A stretch of 28,415 nucleotides of DNA from Deltaproteobacteria bacterium (GTDB lineage: Bacteria; Desulfobacterota_B; Binatia; Bin18). The stretch spans positions 1-28,415 of the forward strand of contig JAAXHF010000365.1 of the NCBI GenBank assembly GCA_012271025.1. Direction: 5' to 3'. The notes beneath the pieces were generated by a model that ran no database searches, was not told where the DNA came from, and saw only the letters and a program-made list of their open reading frames with translations. Both the position numbers and the translations under genes were made by a program. This document shows positions 7,735 through 15,133 of this stretch, piece by piece (position 1 is the first letter of the stretch; every line of letters starts with the position of its first letter).

Positions 7735-9560
7735 TGGACACCCAGCGCGAGGTAGAACTCGGCAAAACCTACGACCTGACCCTGCTGCGGCGGCTGTGGC
7801 ACTACGTCCGCCCCTACCGGACGCGGTTTCTGCTGGCCCTGGTGTGTCTGCCGCTGACCTCGGCCTGTGTGCTGGCTCAGCCCTACCTGTTGAAGCTGGC
7901 CGTTGACCGCTACATGGCCAACCACGACGCCGAGGGCCTGGCCGTGGTCGGCCTGCTGTTTGCCGGCGTCCTGGTCGGTGAATTCATCTTCTTCTATACC
8001 CAGTTTCACGCCACCATGCTCATGGCCCAGCACAGCCTGGCCGACCTCCGCCGCGACCTGTTCGCCCATCTGCTGGAACTGCCGGCCAGCTTTTTTGAGC
8101 GCACCCCGGTCGGCCGCCTGGTCACCCGCCTGACGACCGATGTGGACGCCATTAATGAAGCCTTCTCGGCCGGCACCCTGACCATCTTCATGGACGTGCT
8201 GACCATGGTCGGCATCGTGACCATCATGCTGATGCTCGACGCCCGCCTGGCCCTGGTCGCCCTGCTCCTGGTGCCGCCCCTGCTGGTGGCGCTCAATTTT
8301 TTTCGGGTGCGGACCCGACGCAACTATCGGGCGATTCGGGAACGCCTGGCGCGGATCAACGCGTTTTTGCAGGAAACCATTTCCGGCGTCATGGTTGCCC
8401 ACCTGTTTGCCCAGGAAAAAAAGCTGTTCGCCGAGTTTGTCCAGCGCAACCGCGACTACCGTGACACCAACCATCTGTCGAATATCTATGACGCCACCCT
8501 CTTCTCGCTGGTCGAGGCGATCAGCTCCATCTCGATTGCCCTGATGCTGTGGTACGGCGCGGGTCAGGTCAGCAGCGGGATCGTTGCCCTGGGCACCCTG
8601 GTCGCCTTTGTCGATTACATCCAGAAACTGTTTGTGCCGATGCGCGAGTTCAGCACCAAGTACACCACCCTGCAGTCGGCCCTGAGCGCGATTGAGCGGG
8701 TGTTCCAGCTCCTGGATACGCCGGTGACGATTACCTCGCCCGACACGCCCCGCCGACCCCAACAGGTGCGCGGCCGGATTGAGTTTGAGCACGTCTGGTT
8801 TGCCTATACTGACGAGGACTGGGTGCTGCGCGACGTGTCTTTTACGCTTGAGCCCGGCGAGAAAGTCGCCCTGGTCGGCGCCACCGGCTCGGGCAAGACG
8901 ACGCTCAGCAAGCTGCTGAGCCGCTTTTACGATGTCCAGCGGGGACGCATTCTGGTTGACGGGGTCGATATCCGGGAATGGGACCTCAAGGTCTTGCGGC
9001 GCCACATCGGCACGGTCCTCCAGGACGTGTTCCTGTTCGTCGGCGATGTCGCCACCAATATCAGCCTGGGACGGACCGATATTGCGCCGGCCGCGCTGGA
9101 GCAGGCCGCCAAGGCGGTCCACGCCGACGGGTTTGTCCGCCAGCTGCCCGAGGGCTATGCCGAGCAGCTCTACGAGCGCGGCTCCAATCTGTCGGCCGGC
9201 CAGCGTCAGCTGCTGTCCTTTGCCCGAGCCCTGGCCTACGACCCGGCTGTGCTGTTCATGGACGAGGCCACCTCGAGCGTTGACCCGGAGACCGAGCTGC
9301 TCATTCAGTACGCCCTGGTCAAGCTGATGGAGAGCCGGACAACTCTGGTCGTCGCCCACCGTTTTTCGACCATTCAGAACGTGGACCGCATCCTGGTCAT
9401 GCACAAAGGCCAGCTGCGCGAGACGGGCAGCCACCAGGAGTTGATGCGGCTGGGCGGCATCTACTGGCATCTGTACCAGCTCCAGTACGCCGGCAACGAG
9501 ACCCCACAGGCGGCGCCTTCGGCCCAGGCAAACGGGCTGCTGGGCGGGCACCGGGGGTGA
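7734..9560 (+). CDS. ABC exporter half-transporter, catalytic-site subunit (TMD-NBD)
   Basis: A 608-residue partner of the preceding half-transporter. The membrane domain covers about 25-330. The ATPase domain has Walker A GATGSGKTT (near 382), Q-loop TVLQDVFLF, signature LSAGQRQ (near 486), Walker B AVLFMDEATSSVD (near 505) with the catalytic Glu intact, and H-loop VVAHR. Its signature has Ala in place of the usual second Gly. Since each signature faces the partner's Walker motifs, the degenerate site would combine the first subunit's Asp Walker B with this LSAGQ. The start overlaps the previous stop, and the end overlaps the GTG of the next gene, so all three are coupled. A 25-residue Ala/Gln/Gly-rich tail ends the protein. 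Confidence 0.94.
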   Translation: MDTQREVELGKTYDLTLLRRLWHYVRPYRTRFLLALVCLPLTSACVLAQPYLLKLAVDRYMANHDAEGLAVVGLLFAGVLVGEFIFFYTQFHATMLMAQHSLADLRRDLFAHLLELPASFFERTPVGRLVTRLTTDVDAINEAFSAGTLTIFMDVLTMVGIVTIMLMLDARLALVALLLVPPLLVALNFFRVRTRRNYRAIRERLARINAFLQETISGVMVAHLFAQEKKLFAEFVQRNRDYRDTNHLSNIYDATLFSLVEAISSISIALMLWYGAGQVSSGIVALGTLVAFVDYIQKLFVPMREFSTKYTTLQSALSAIERVFQLLDTPVTITSPDTPRRPQQVRGRIEFEHVWFAYTDEDWVLRDVSFTLEPGEKVALVGATGSGKTTLSKLLSRFYDVQRGRILVDGVDIREWDLKVLRRHIGTVLQDVFLFVGDVATNISLGRTDIAPAALEQAAKAVHADGFVRQLPEGYAEQLYERGSNLSAGQRQLLSFARALAYDPAVLFMDEATSSVDPETELLIQYALVKLMESRTTLVVAHRFSTIQNVDRILVMHKGQLRETGSHQELMRLGGIYWHLYQLQYAGNETPQAAPSAQANGLLGGHRG

Positions 9561-10648
9561 GGCTCATGGGAGCGCCCTGGGTCTGGCTGGTGTGGCTCAG
9601 CCTGCTGTCGGCCTGCTCGCCGGTGTATGTTCTCAGGGTCGGCTATGAAGAGGCCAGAATCCTGTGGCACCGCCGTCCGATCAGCGACATCCTGCGGCGG
9701 CCCGATCTCGATCCTGCGGTGCGGGACAAGCTGCGCCTCGTCCTGCGTGTCCGGGCCTTTGCCGAGCACGAACTCGGCTTCCGCGTCGGCGGCAGCTACG
9801 CCAGCCTGACCGAGGTCAGCCGTCCGCCGCTCGTCCATGTGCTGACCGCCGCGCCGCAGACCAGCCTTGAGCCGTATACGTGGTGGTTCCCGATTGTCGG
9901 TCGGGTGGCCTACAAGGGCTATTTCAACCGGGCGCTGGCCCGGGCAGAAGCGCGCCGCCTCGAAGCCCGGGGTTACGATACCGCCATCCGCACCGCCTCG
10001 GCCTTCAGTACCCTGGGCTGGTTTGACGACCCGTTGCTGCCGCACCTGCTGGACTATGACGCGGAAACGCTGGCCAACGTGATTTTTCACGAATTGTTTC
10101 ACTCCACGTTTTATCTGGCCGGCCACACCGCGTTTAACGAGTCCCTGGCCAATTTTGCCGGCCATCGGGCCGCGATTGTCTTTTTTCGCCAGGAGTACGG
10201 CCCACACGACGATGTCACCCGCCGGGCCGAGGCGCGCTGGCGCCGGGAGTTGGAGCTGTCGGCGTGTGTGGCGCGGGCGGCCGCGCGTTTGGAGGCGCTG
10301 TACGCCTCGGCCCTGGCCGAGTCCGACAAGCTCAGCCGGCGCGAAGGGCTGTTCGCCCAGTTCCAGGCCGAGTATCGGGCCCTGGTCGGGCCGGAGCACG
10401 CCCGTACCAGTCTTGCCTCGGGCAAACTCAACAACGCCGTGCTGCTCAATCAGCTCGTCTATATGCGGGAGCTGGAGGTGTTTGAGCGGATCTACCAGAA
10501 CGGAAAGGATCTGCCTGCCGCGCTGGCGGCCATGACCGAGGCGGCCGAGAGATCGGACGAGCCGTTCGGCGGCGTCAGAGCCCTGCTCGAACTCGCCCGG
10601 CCGCCCGTGTTCCTCCCGTCTCGGCCTGACGCCGCCGTGGCCGGCTGA
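9557..10648 (+). CDS. Lipoprotein zinc aminopeptidase (PF10023-like)
   Basis: A 363-residue protein resembling the bacterial predicted aminopeptidase family PF10023. The N-terminus is a lipoprotein signal: a hydrophobic run (WVWLVWLSLL) followed by lipobox LSAC, so it is probably anchored to a membrane on the periplasmic side. The gluzincin motif HELFH occurs at about residues 178-182 and the third zinc ligand is likely Glu195 in FNESLANF. Other family features are WWFPIVGRVAYKGYF and GWFDDPLL. GTG 9557 overlaps the ABC gene stop (GTGA); ATG 9566 is an alternative start three codons in. The natural substrate of this family is not known to me. It ends 3 bases before a convergent gene. Confidence 0.87.
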   Translation: MRLMGAPWVWLVWLSLLSACSPVYVLRVGYEEARILWHRRPISDILRRPDLDPAVRDKLRLVLRVRAFAEHELGFRVGGSYASLTEVSRPPLVHVLTAAPQTSLEPYTWWFPIVGRVAYKGYFNRALARAEARRLEARGYDTAIRTASAFSTLGWFDDPLLPHLLDYDAETLANVIFHELFHSTFYLAGHTAFNESLANFAGHRAAIVFFRQEYGPHDDVTRRAEARWRRELELSACVARAAARLEALYASALAESDKLSRREGLFAQFQAEYRALVGPEHARTSLASGKLNNAVLLNQLVYMRELEVFERIYQNGKDLPAALAAMTEAAERSDEPFGGVRALLELARPPVFLPSRPDAAVAG

Positions 10649-10651
10649 CGC

Positions 10652-11293
10652 TCAGGCGCGACCTCCTCCGCCTTGCTGCTGCTCGAGGAACTCCACTGCG
10701 GCGTGGGCGACCGCGCTTTCGTGTCCCCAGAAAAAATGATCTACCCCGGGCAGCGTCACCAGCTTTTTGGGAGCGGGCATGTTTTCGATCAGCTCCTGGA
10801 GTCCGGGAATGGGGGAGAAGTTATCATTATCCCCACTGACCAGCAGCGTCGGTTTGTTGGCCGTCAGCAGAAACGAGGGATCGCGAAAACCGATCGGCAG
10901 GGCCACGCCGATCAGCGTATGCACCCGCTCGTCCTCAGCCCCGGCCCGCAGCCCGACGACCGAGCCGAACGAGTAGCCGGCGACCACCACGGTCGAGACC
11001 GGCTGACGCGCGAGCAGGGCGGTAACGGCCGCCTTCACGTCCTCGATCTCCGCCTCTCCCTCGCCGTGGCTGCCGCCGCTCTGACCCACCCCGCGGAAAT
11101 TGAAGCGCAGGGTGGCGATGCCGGCTTCCTGAAACGCCAGGGTCAGGGCCGAGACCACATTGTTGCGCATCTCTCCGCCGTACTGGGGATGGGGGTGGCA
11201 GATCACCGCGCCGATGGACGGGGAGGCGGACGGCGCTGAAAACAGGCCCTCCAGGCTGATATCGCCAACCGCAAACGTCATATGCTCTTCCAT
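10652..11293 (-). CDS. Alpha/beta hydrolase, dienelactone-hydrolase-like
   Basis: A 213-residue single-domain alpha/beta hydrolase. ATG 11293 is chosen because a strong AGGAGG lies five bases upstream; a longer frame begins at 11314 without a better site. Motifs are the strand/oxyanion segment VICHPHPQYGGEM, FNFRGVGQS, nucleophile elbow GYSFGS (Ser108), an acidic residue in SGDNDNF and a histidine in GVDHFFWG. The family (often called alpha/beta superfamily or OsmC-adjacent hydrolases) acts on esters or small acyl compounds, but substrates are mostly unknown. It is transcribed divergently from the Mut7-C gene and convergently with the peptidase gene. A Gln/Gly-rich tail ends the protein. Confidence 0.88.
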   Translation of the reverse strand: MEEHMTFAVGDISLEGLFSAPSASPSIGAVICHPHPQYGGEMRNNVVSALTLAFQEAGIATLRFNFRGVGQSGGSHGEGEAEIEDVKAAVTALLARQPVSTVVVAGYSFGSVVGLRAGAEDERVHTLIGVALPIGFRDPSFLLTANKPTLLVSGDNDNFSPIPGLQELIENMPAPKKLVTLPGVDHFFWGHESAVAHAAVEFLEQQQGGGGRA

Positions 11294-11307
11294 ACATCCT
11301 CCTATGC

Positions 11308-11337
11308 TTGTCATCGCCTGCTTCTTGCCCTAAGAAT
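11308..11337 (+). promoter_or_regulatory. Candidate sigma70-type promoter for the Mut7-C/selenoprotein pair
   Basis: TTGTCA (11308-11313) is five of six to the -35 consensus, and TAAGAAT (11331-11337) is a weak -10 match at about 17 bases. A transcript would begin near 11343, giving a short leader before ATG 11371. The same stretch holds a TTCTT...AAGAA inverted repeat. Confidence 0.3.
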
Positions 11338-11370
11338 GAACTCGCCAACACAGTCCGGTCACCGTCTCGT

Positions 11371-11886
11371 ATGCCACAAGCCACGCCTGCCGAGCAAACA
11401 GCGCCTGTCACGTTTCTTGCAGACCGAACGGTCGGCAAACTGGCCCGCTGGCTGCGCATCCTGGGCTATGACACGCGCTACCTGCCCCAGCTCTCACCGG
11501 CCGGTCTGGTGCGCGAGGGCCGTCGTCAGGGCCGGGTCATTCTGACCCGCAACACCCGCATTCGCCGCTTCAGGGACGCACCGACGTTCGTGTTTATCGA
11601 GCACGACCGTTTTCGAGACCAGCTCAAGCAGGTGGTGACGACACTCAAGCTCGACCCCGTCGCCAGGCTGCTGAGCCTGTGCGTGGCCTGCAACCAGCCC
11701 CTTGAGGTGGTGGCTAAAGACAGCGTCCAGACCAAGGTGCCGGCGTATACGTGGCAGACCCAGACCACCTTTCACCGCTGTCCGCGCTGTCGGCGGATAT
11801 ACTGGGGGGCGACGCATCGAGAGCATATCCGGGCCGAGCTGAGGCAGCTCGGCTTGGTCGAGCGGGAAGACCGGCCCGAAGGCTGA
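11371..11886 (+). CDS. Mut7-C RNase-fold domain protein with zinc ribbon
   Basis: A 171-residue protein matching the Mut7-C (PF01927) PIN-like family. The N-terminus has VTFLADRTVGKLARWLRILGYDTRYL, with the acidic residue and the KLARWLR helix that define the family, then ILTRNTRI. The C-terminus holds two CxxC knuckles, CVACNQ and CPRCRRIYW, forming a zinc ribbon, followed by HREHIR. ATG 11371 is chosen because the domain starts soon after; an upstream frame to 11308 overlaps the divergent promoter. Members are presumed ribonucleases from the fold, but biochemical roles are poorly known. The putative selenoprotein gene begins six bases after the stop, so they share a transcript. Confidence 0.88.
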   Translation: MPQATPAEQTAPVTFLADRTVGKLARWLRILGYDTRYLPQLSPAGLVREGRRQGRVILTRNTRIRRFRDAPTFVFIEHDRFRDQLKQVVTTLKLDPVARLLSLCVACNQPLEVVAKDSVQTKVPAYTWQTQTTFHRCPRCRRIYWGATHREHIRAELRQLGLVEREDRPEG

Positions 11887-11892
11887 GGACAC

Positions 11893-12264
11893 ATGGCTGA
11901 GTACTGGCTGTTGTGGGACGGCGGCTGAGGTTTATGACGCCGCCTCGTCGCCTGGGTCAAGCGACACGATACGGCCGATATCATCCGCGCCGTGGCCTAC
12001 CAGGACGCGCCGTGGCCGCCGATGACGGATGAGCTGGCCGAGCGCTGCCAGCGCGCCGTGCAGGTCATTACGCCCGCCGGACAGACCCTGGCCGCCGGCC
12101 GGGCGAGCGTGTGTGTGCTGGGTCTGGTCGGCTATCCGCGGCTGGCCCGCCTGGCCGCCCGGCCACCTTTCATCTGGGCAGTCGAGTTGGGCTACTGGAT
12201 GGTCGCCCGCAACCGGCGGTTTGTGAGCCGGCTGGTAGCGCGGATAGGCCGACGAAGCGGGTGA
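11893..12264 (+). CDS. Putative selenoprotein: DCC-family (DUF393) thiol-disulfide oxidoreductase with UxxU
   Basis: Reading from ATG 11893 (GAGG five bases upstream) gives 123 codons in one frame, interrupted only by TGA at codon 12 (11926-11928) and codon 15 (11935-11937). The protein begins MAEYWLLWDGG, then U-G-L-U, then RRLVAWVKRHDTADI, and later AYQDAPWPPM, RAVQVITPAGQ and AVELGYWMVARNRRFVSRL. This is the DCC-family pattern, whose defining motif is DxxCxxC followed by Arg. Both TGA codons fall exactly on the two redox cysteines, giving D9-x-x-U12-x-x-U15. A SECIS-like hairpin lies just downstream. The length is normal for the family. DCC proteins are thioredoxin-like and poorly characterised; I infer a diselenide/selenol redox site. 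A doubly mutated pseudogene is the main alternative and seems unlikely. It follows the Mut7-C gene by six bases. Confidence 0.85.
11945..11969 (+). promoter_or_regulatory. Candidate bacterial SECIS hairpin
   Basis: GTCGC (11947-11951) pairs perfectly with GCGAC (11961-11965) around the nine-base loop CTGGGTCAA. A two-base bulge then allows TC/GA to extend the stem (11945-11946 with 11968-11969). The loop contains GGUC (11955-11958), the element recognised by SelB in the E. coli fdhF SECIS. It lies 17 bases after the second UGA and 26 after the first; fdhF has 18. One hairpin could therefore serve both codons. No folding program was run. Confidence 0.65.
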
Positions 12265-12332
12265 GAAGCCTGCCTTGCATGCCGCCACTCAAGCCCCCCG
12301 GCACGAACCGATACGACTGCAAATCCGTGATA

Positions 12333-12355
12333 GAGCCCGCGTCCAGACGGGGCTC
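12333..12355. terminator. Candidate hairpin terminator between convergent genes
   Basis: GAGCCC (12333-12338) pairs with GGGCTC (12350-12355), and CGTC pairs with GACG inside it, separated by a one-base bulge, giving a stem of about nine to ten pairs. It sits directly after the stop of the minus-strand cadherin-repeat gene and about 70 bases past the selenoprotein stop. No run of T follows on either strand, so it is a weak or Rho-assisted terminator at best. Confidence 0.4.
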
Positions 12356-12357
12356 CG

Positions 12358-14346
12358 TCACTGTCCGGTCCGAGCCGGTGCGTTGTCCGCAGGCGCCAGG
12401 ACGAAGTTCTGGTTGGCCTGCTGCCAGACCAGGCGGACCGCTTCGCCTGGGCTCGGAAAGTCCGCAACGAGCGTCTCACCCGTGACGCCCTGCAGAAACT
12501 CCTCACCCAAGGTGGTCACGGTAAAGGTCGCCCGCCCGAACGGAACTCCATCGGCCACGGCGCGCACGGTAAACATGGCGTCGTCTCTGGGCGGGGCTGC
12601 GTTGAGGAGTAGCAGGTTCCAGTTGAACAACAGGCCGAAGCCGTTATCCGTGTCGTCGCAGGCCTCCTCCGTGTCGGCCCGGTCGGTGCCGTAGGCGGCT
12701 TCCAGGCGGTGGGTGGCGTTTATGCCGTCGATCTCCAGTTCGACTGTGTCGGCCTCACACACCCAGCCGGACAACAGGCTGATACCGCTCTGGAACGATC
12801 CCGCCTCGGGATTCTCCAGCGCACCCCGCACAAAAGTGACTTCTAAGTTGTACGCCCCGGTCGCGCCCCCCTGCCCCTGGAGGTCGAGGACGACTGAGCC
12901 TGCCTGCACGGGGGCGTCGAGACGGTCAGCCTGCCGACTGCCACGCGTGGGACCGGACGCCAAAGGCACGCCGTTCTGCCAGATCGTGCCGCGGAGTGGC
13001 GCGCCGCCAAAGGTGTCCACAAAAACGAGGCCCCGCCCCGGGACGGTCACGGCCTGCTCTACGGTGTGAATCCCGGCAGTGGCGCGCACGCTCACCGCAT
13101 AGACGTTGTTGCTGCCCGCGTCGGCGGGTCTCTCGTAGTCGGGGATGTTCACGAAGCGCAGGACGCCGCCGCTCATGGTGAAGTCGCCCCGGTCGGTTCC
13201 GGCCAGAGACCACGTGGGCGACACGCCCTCCGGGTCACTGACGCTGTATTCTGCAACCGACCCAGTGCCGCTCTCGGCATACGACGAGACACGGAACAAC
13301 TCTGTCAGCGTGTGCACTTCATCTACGGGGGTGACGGTGACAGTGACGCCCAGTGTCGCGGGACGGGTGTCCCCATCAGAGGCTTCCACAGTCACTTCAT
13401 AGACATTGTTGTCGTCAGCGTCGGCGGGTTGCTCATAGTCGGGGGCGGCATTGAAACTCAGGACGCCGTTGCTGATGGTGAAGGCGCCGCTGTCCGTTCC
13501 ACTCAGCGACCAGGTGAGCGACTGCTCGCCTTCCGGGTCGGTGGCGGTGTAGGTGGCGACCGGGAGCAGACCGTTCTCAGCATATTCGACACTGTCTTTG
13601 CCGGTCAGCGTGGGCGATTCATCCACATTGGTGACGGTGATGGAATCGGAGTCGGCGGAGGGGTCAGTGGCCGTCACGGGGTCGGTGGCCGTCACGATGA
13701 CGGCGTAGCGGTCCTTGGTCTCGTAGTCGAGCGCCGTCCCGGCTGCCACCGACAGTTGACCGGTACTGGTGTTGATATCGAACGATCCGGCGTCGGCGCC
13801 CGAAAGCGTGTAGGTCAGCGTCGGGTCGTTGGGGTCGCTAGCCGCGACCGGGGAGCCGACGTTCGTACCGGCTGCCGCATTCTCATCGACGCTCCGGGTG
13901 GTGGCGGCTCCTTCCGGGAAGTAGGGCGCGTCGCCTGAGGGCGTCTCGGTGACCGTGTCTGACCAGACACCGGCGCCCTGGTCGTTGACCGCCCGCACCT
14001 GTACGTCGTACTCCGTGCTGTCGGTCAGGCCGGAGATGGTGTAGGACAGGCTGCCGGAAGTCCAGGCGTTATCTTCCACAGTCCAGTTGGCGTCGTCCGT
14101 CTCGTCGGCGGCGGTCTCAATGTAGCGCACATCGTAGGCTTCGATGGCTGATCCGCCGGTATCGGATGGCGCGGTCCAGGTGACGCCAAGGGTGAAGCCG
14201 AGAGAGCTGCTGCGGCCCGCCACAACCGAGCTGATGGTGGGGGCGCCGGGTACGGTCTGTGCCCAGACTTCACCGGAAACCGGCAGCAGCCAACACAGTC
14301 CCCACACTGCCGTCCGCAGCAGTGTTCTCCCCACGTCCGAGATCAT
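12358..14346 (-). CDS. Secreted FN3/cadherin-repeat protein
   Basis: A 662-residue exported protein. Residues 1-30 form a signal peptide ending VWAQ. About 31-137 is a fibronectin type III domain (VPGAPTISSVV...YDVRYIE...STEYDVQVRAVND). Three cadherin-like Ig repeats follow (about 140-440), with RSVDENAAAGTNVG, LDYETKDRYAVIVTATD, and twice-repeated PDYE[QR]PADA with NNVYxVxVxA. The last ~180 residues include SFQSGISLLSGWVCEADTVE, YGTDRADTEEACDDTDNGFG, FTVTTLGEEFLQGV and VWQQANQNFVLAP. I recall this as a recurrent C-terminal module of large secreted proteins in marine proteobacteria-like genomes. The start lies 16 bases after the stop of the upstream secreted gene. Cell-surface adhesion or structural function is inferred; no catalytic motif is seen. 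Confidence 0.88.
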   Translation of the reverse strand: MISDVGRTLLRTAVWGLCWLLPVSGEVWAQTVPGAPTISSVVAGRSSSLGFTLGVTWTAPSDTGGSAIEAYDVRYIETAADETDDANWTVEDNAWTSGSLSYTISGLTDSTEYDVQVRAVNDQGAGVWSDTVTETPSGDAPYFPEGAATTRSVDENAAAGTNVGSPVAASDPNDPTLTYTLSGADAGSFDINTSTGQLSVAAGTALDYETKDRYAVIVTATDPVTATDPSADSDSITVTNVDESPTLTGKDSVEYAENGLLPVATYTATDPEGEQSLTWSLSGTDSGAFTISNGVLSFNAAPDYEQPADADDNNVYEVTVEASDGDTRPATLGVTVTVTPVDEVHTLTELFRVSSYAESGTGSVAEYSVSDPEGVSPTWSLAGTDRGDFTMSGGVLRFVNIPDYERPADAGSNNVYAVSVRATAGIHTVEQAVTVPGRGLVFVDTFGGAPLRGTIWQNGVPLASGPTRGSRQADRLDAPVQAGSVVLDLQGQGGATGAYNLEVTFVRGALENPEAGSFQSGISLLSGWVCEADTVELEIDGINATHRLEAAYGTDRADTEEACDDTDNGFGLLFNWNLLLLNAAPPRDDAMFTVRAVADGVPFGRATFTVTTLGEEFLQGVTGETLVADFPSPGEAVRLVWQQANQNFVLAPADNAPARTGQ

Positions 14347-14362
14347 GTCTTGGGTCAGTCGC

Positions 14363-14974
14363 TCACTTTGTCGTGTGTTCTCTCCACCAGTTGGGGCTGG
14401 AAATGCGCACCCCGTCCTGCGCGGCCAGGGCGTTGGCCAACTCCAGGGACGGAAAGCCCGGCTCGGTCTCGACGAAGAAACTGTTGGCGGCGATATCCAA
14501 GGCCGACACTCGGTTCAGCTTGATCCGATTGCGAGCAAAAAAGGAATTTGTCCGTGCTCTGCTCCACTCCGCCTCCAGCACCAGCAGCACGCCACCGGGC
14601 AAGGTCATCAAGGTGCCCGAGGATTCGGACCGGAACACCGGGAGCCCGGTGCTTCTTCTGGAGCTGTCTTTGGTGACGATGTGCTCCCCGCTGCCTCTGG
14701 CGATGCTACCAGCCCCGCTCACCTCCAGGTCGGACTGCAAGCGTACCCGCACGGTGCGGTCGCCGTCTGCGTAGGTATAGACTCGCCCCTGGCCGCCTTG
14801 ACCGGAGTCGCCTCGCGCCTGGGGACTGGGCTGCTTGCGGACGAGAGAGCGCTTGTCTTTAGAAGATGGGTCCGTCGGCGCGAACTCGATCGTCTCATCC
14901 TGAGCCACCGCTGTCCCGCCTGCCGATATACCAACAGCGACTGCTATAACTCCGGCAATACACAATCTTCTCAT
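14363..14974 (-). CDS. Secreted protein resembling a subtilase N-terminal region, without the protease domain
   Basis: A 203-residue protein. ATG 14974 is chosen for the strong GGGGAGGTGATGAG before it and because a signal peptide (MRRLCIAGVIAVAVGISAGG...AVAQ) starts there. After a charged, low-complexity stretch (about 30-70) comes a beta-rich region with VYTYADGDRTVRVRL and later FFVETEPGFPSLELANALA followed by VRISSPNWWRE. From memory, that last segment closely resembles the pro-region just ahead of S8 (subtilisin-like) domains, where ELANALA...SPNWW marks the end of the propeptide. Here a stop follows at once and no Asp/His/Ser triad is present. It may be a free-standing inhibitor/chaperone-like domain or a remnant. 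It is co-transcribed with the cadherin-repeat gene 16 bases downstream. Confidence 0.75.
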   Translation of the reverse strand: MRRLCIAGVIAVAVGISAGGTAVAQDETIEFAPTDPSSKDKRSLVRKQPSPQARGDSGQGGQGRVYTYADGDRTVRVRLQSDLEVSGAGSIARGSGEHIVTKDSSRRSTGLPVFRSESSGTLMTLPGGVLLVLEAEWSRARTNSFFARNRIKLNRVSALDIAANSFFVETEPGFPSLELANALAAQDGVRISSPNWWREHTTK

Positions 14975-15133
14975 CTCATCACCTCCCCATGTCTGTCGCC
15001 TCGTCAGGGACAAGCGGTACTATCCCGAAATTCTGCTGCTTCTTTGCCTGAAGAATGAGGAAGATCGGAAACAGCCAGTTATATTATGCGCTGCTGAGCT
15101 TTGTCCGGCTCCGCTATCCAGCCCGGAGGCTGA

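Noticed and set aside
11992..12264. A 90-residue hypothetical protein starting at GTG 11992
   Set aside because: It is the C-terminal part of the DCC-family gene; the frame continues upstream through two TGA codons to a normal start at 11893.
13066..13938. A long plus-strand open frame (290 codons, Gly/Val/Asp-rich)
   Set aside because: It is antisense to the cadherin-repeat gene, and its composition simply mirrors the repeats; no domain is recognisable.
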